From DATARN01 sp963851105 (GTDB lineage Bacteria; Actinomycetota; Acidimicrobiia; Acidimicrobiales; Palsa-688), in NCBI GenBank assembly GCA_963851105.1, contig CAWKNP010000002.1, positions 620,001-684,000 of the forward strand: 64,000 nucleotides of DNA, written 5' to 3'. The position numbers and the translations under genes are program-made. The notes beneath the pieces are model-generated. The model was given only the letters and a program-made list of their open reading frames with translations, made no database searches and was not told the DNA's origin. Below, piece after piece: positions 62,384 through 64,000 of the stretch (position 1 is its first letter; each line of letters opens with the position of its first letter).

Positions 62384-63301
62384 ATGACGACCACTGTCAC
62401 ATCCACTGCCATCGTTGTCGCCGACCCGGCATTCAGCGATCCCGAGCGCTTCGCGTTGGCCGGCTTCTTGGCTGGCTACAGCGGTCTCACACGCGACGCC
62501 TACGCCCTCGATCTGCGCCAGTTCGCCGCCTGGTGCGACCACCACAACCTTCGGCTGTTCCAGGTGCGCAGGGCCGACATTGAATGCTTCGGCCGGGACC
62601 TCGAAGCCGCCGGCCGATCCCGGGCCACCGTCGCCCGCCGGCTTTGCACCGTGGCCGGGTTCTACCGCTACGCCGTCGAGGAAGAACTGCTCGACCACTC
62701 GCCTGCGGTCCATGTCCGCCGGCCCCGCTTGGACTACGAATCCCACGCCACCGGCCTCGACCGCAACGAGGTCGGCGCTCTGCTGGTGGCTGCCGGGCTG
62801 GGGCCGGCCAGCGAACACGCTCTCATCTCGCTACTGGCCCTGAACGGGCTGCGGGTTTCGGAGGCCACCGGAGCCAACATCGAGGCCCTGGGCCTCGAAC
62901 GCGGGCATCGGACCCTGACCATCCTGCGCAAAGGGGGCAAGGTCGTCACCATCCCCCTTGCGCCTCGCACCGCCCGGGCCATCGACCTGGCCGTCGGCGA
63001 ACGCTGCGACGGGCCGATCTTCGTGACCCGAGACGGAACCCGCCTCGACCGCCACGGGGCCGGTCGGATCGTGCGCCGGGTGGCCCGTCGAGCCGGAATC
63101 ACCAAGCAGATCGGTCCTCATACCCTCAGGCACGCATTTATCACCGCCGCCCTCGACGCCGGAGTGCCGCTGCGCGACGTCCAAGAGGCGGCATCACACG
63201 CCGATCCGCGTACCACGATGCGCTACGACCGAGCCCGGGTATCTCTGGACCGTCACGCCACCTACATCGTCGCCGCGTTCATCGCCGGCGCCGCCCGCTA
63301 G
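62384..63301 (+). CDS. Solo tyrosine recombinase, copy 2
   Basis: A 305-residue paralogue of the recombinase at 25509-26426, same length and near-identical in the catalytic half (Arg157, Lys186, His246, Arg249, His272, Tyr281 all kept). Most differences fall in the first 65 residues. The start at ATG 62384 (MTTTVTSTAIVVADPAFSD) matches the other copy; the upstream in-frame extension covers the repeat region and is rejected. A toxin-antitoxin pair follows within 65 bp, as if carried with it. Confidence 0.88.
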   Translation: MTTTVTSTAIVVADPAFSDPERFALAGFLAGYSGLTRDAYALDLRQFAAWCDHHNLRLFQVRRADIECFGRDLEAAGRSRATVARRLCTVAGFYRYAVEEELLDHSPAVHVRRPRLDYESHATGLDRNEVGALLVAAGLGPASEHALISLLALNGLRVSEATGANIEALGLERGHRTLTILRKGGKVVTIPLAPRTARAIDLAVGERCDGPIFVTRDGTRLDRHGAGRIVRRVARRAGITKQIGPHTLRHAFITAALDAGVPLRDVQEAASHADPRTTMRYDRARVSLDRHATYIVAAFIAGAAR

Positions 63302-63365
63302 CACACCTACCCCGCCGAGGCGCCCAGTGGGCCCCTCGGCGGTCGAGCGCCTCTACACTCGCGAC

Positions 63366-63527
63366 GTGGCCACCGTGGAGCAGCCAGACGAACCCCGGGT
63401 CCACGTGTATCCGCCCGACGAGGCGCTCAAGAGAGCACGCCCACTGCCTCGCCGTGACGAGTTCGTGATCGTCGACGTGCCCGACGACGAGTGGGCCGCG
63501 TTCCAGGAGGCATTGGCCGACTCATGA
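63366..63527 (+). CDS. Antitoxin partner of the PIN toxin
   Basis: The 53-residue protein (VATVEQPDEPRVHVYPPDEALKRARPLPRRDEFVIVDVPDDEWAAFQEALADS) is small and acidic at its C-terminus. Its stop overlaps the ATG of the PIN toxin (ATGA). No known DNA-binding motif is obvious. The role is assigned by position; start GTG 63366. Confidence 0.65.
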   Translation: MATVEQPDEPRVHVYPPDEALKRARPLPRRDEFVIVDVPDDEWAAFQEALADS

Positions 63528-63967
63528 ACGACGCCCCTCCAGCGGGCGTCGTCGTGGACACCATGGTCATCAGCTGGCTGTTCGACGACCGCCCGAACCC
63601 GCTCGCGGAACGCTACCGGGCTCTGATCGGCCCGGTCCCGGTTCTCCTCGCCTTCCACACCGTGATGGAGCTGCGCTTCGGGGCGATGCGCGCACGCTGG
63701 GGCGAGCTTCGCCGCCGCCGACTCGAGCGCGGGATCGCCGAGCTCGCCGTCCTTCAGCCCGACGACGAGATGATCACAACCTGCGCCACCCTACGGGCCG
63801 AGTGCCAACAGATCGGCCACGCCCTCGGGGACAAACTGCACGACGGAGACCGGTGGATCGCAGCCACAGCCATACGAATCGGCTGTCCGCTCGCCATACA
63901 TGACGGCGTATTCAACGGAGCCCCCCGGCTGGTACTGATCACAGCCCTCGACTCTGGACGGCAATGA
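63524..63967 (+). CDS. PIN-domain toxin
   Basis: The 147-residue protein has the PIN acidic residues: VVVDTMVISWLF near the start, FHTVMELRFGA in the middle, KLHDGDRWIAATAIRIGCPLAIHDGVF at the end. PIN toxins of type II systems degrade RNA. It overlaps the small antitoxin gene by 4 bp and lies behind the recombinase. Confidence 0.85.
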   Translation: MNDAPPAGVVVDTMVISWLFDDRPNPLAERYRALIGPVPVLLAFHTVMELRFGAMRARWGELRRRRLERGIAELAVLQPDDEMITTCATLRAECQQIGHALGDKLHDGDRWIAATAIRIGCPLAIHDGVFNGAPRLVLITALDSGRQ

Positions 63968-64000
63968 CGCCATCCCCATCCATTTCCGGCCGCTGCGCCG

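Overview
The window is chromosomal DNA of a high-GC Gram-positive bacterium, most likely an actinobacterium. The GC-biased codon use, frequent GTG starts, the actinobacterial form of LeuA, a Gram-positive type RhaI, SARP and LAL regulators and many 4-bp ATGA/GTGA overlaps all point that way. No tRNA, rRNA or CRISPR array was recognised. Everything here was read by eye; no database search was run.

1-1850: the 5' part of leuA on the minus strand, with a leucine-rich leader peptide and an attenuator hairpin, then a VapBC-type toxin-antitoxin pair. 2027-4798: a cyclase-STAND ATPase-TPR regulator.

4899-20906: a complete L-rhamnose island. One minus-strand operon (about 11.7 kb) encodes an ABC importer (ATPase, two permeases, binding protein), mutarotase RhaM, isomerase RhaI, a fused aldolase/lactaldehyde dehydrogenase, an extra fucose/arabinose-isomerase-like protein and the kinase RhaB. 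Divergently, a LacI-family regulator is translationally coupled to lutABC, which would oxidise the L-lactate made from rhamnose. Two matching 14-bp palindromes sit on the two divergent promoters.

21185-30590: secreted or membrane proteins (a beta-helix-like protein, a membrane-anchored repeat protein, a GH16 glycosidase), an ABC-2 exporter, an IS110 remnant, a solo tyrosine recombinase and a VOC protein. 30600-46230: an accessory zone of small hypothetical proteins, a CcdA/MazF-like toxin-antitoxin pair, an aldo/keto reductase, a DJ-1/PfpI protein, and many broken genes (SigJ-like domain, DUF4232 lipoprotein, FAD oxidoreductase, GNAT, integrase).

46229-59344 is the most unusual part. A hybrid histidine kinase with its own receiver and HPt domain overlaps a gene for a SARP-receiver-EAL fusion whose EAL domain has lost key catalytic residues. 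A LuxR/LAL regulator is divergent from it. On both sides lie secreted-protein genes whose first 186 codons belong to a 682-bp near-identical inverted repeat but whose C-termini differ. Upstream of these genes, and of a beta/gamma-crystallin-like secreted protein gene, are triplets of the heptamer GCGCAAG at 11-bp period (10 then 11 bp at the crystallin gene), the layout expected of SARP binding sites. I infer a local regulon in which a phosphorelay drives the SARP fusion, which switches on a small set of secreted proteins.

59345-64000: small hypothetical proteins, a second copy of the solo tyrosine recombinase and a second PIN-type toxin-antitoxin pair.
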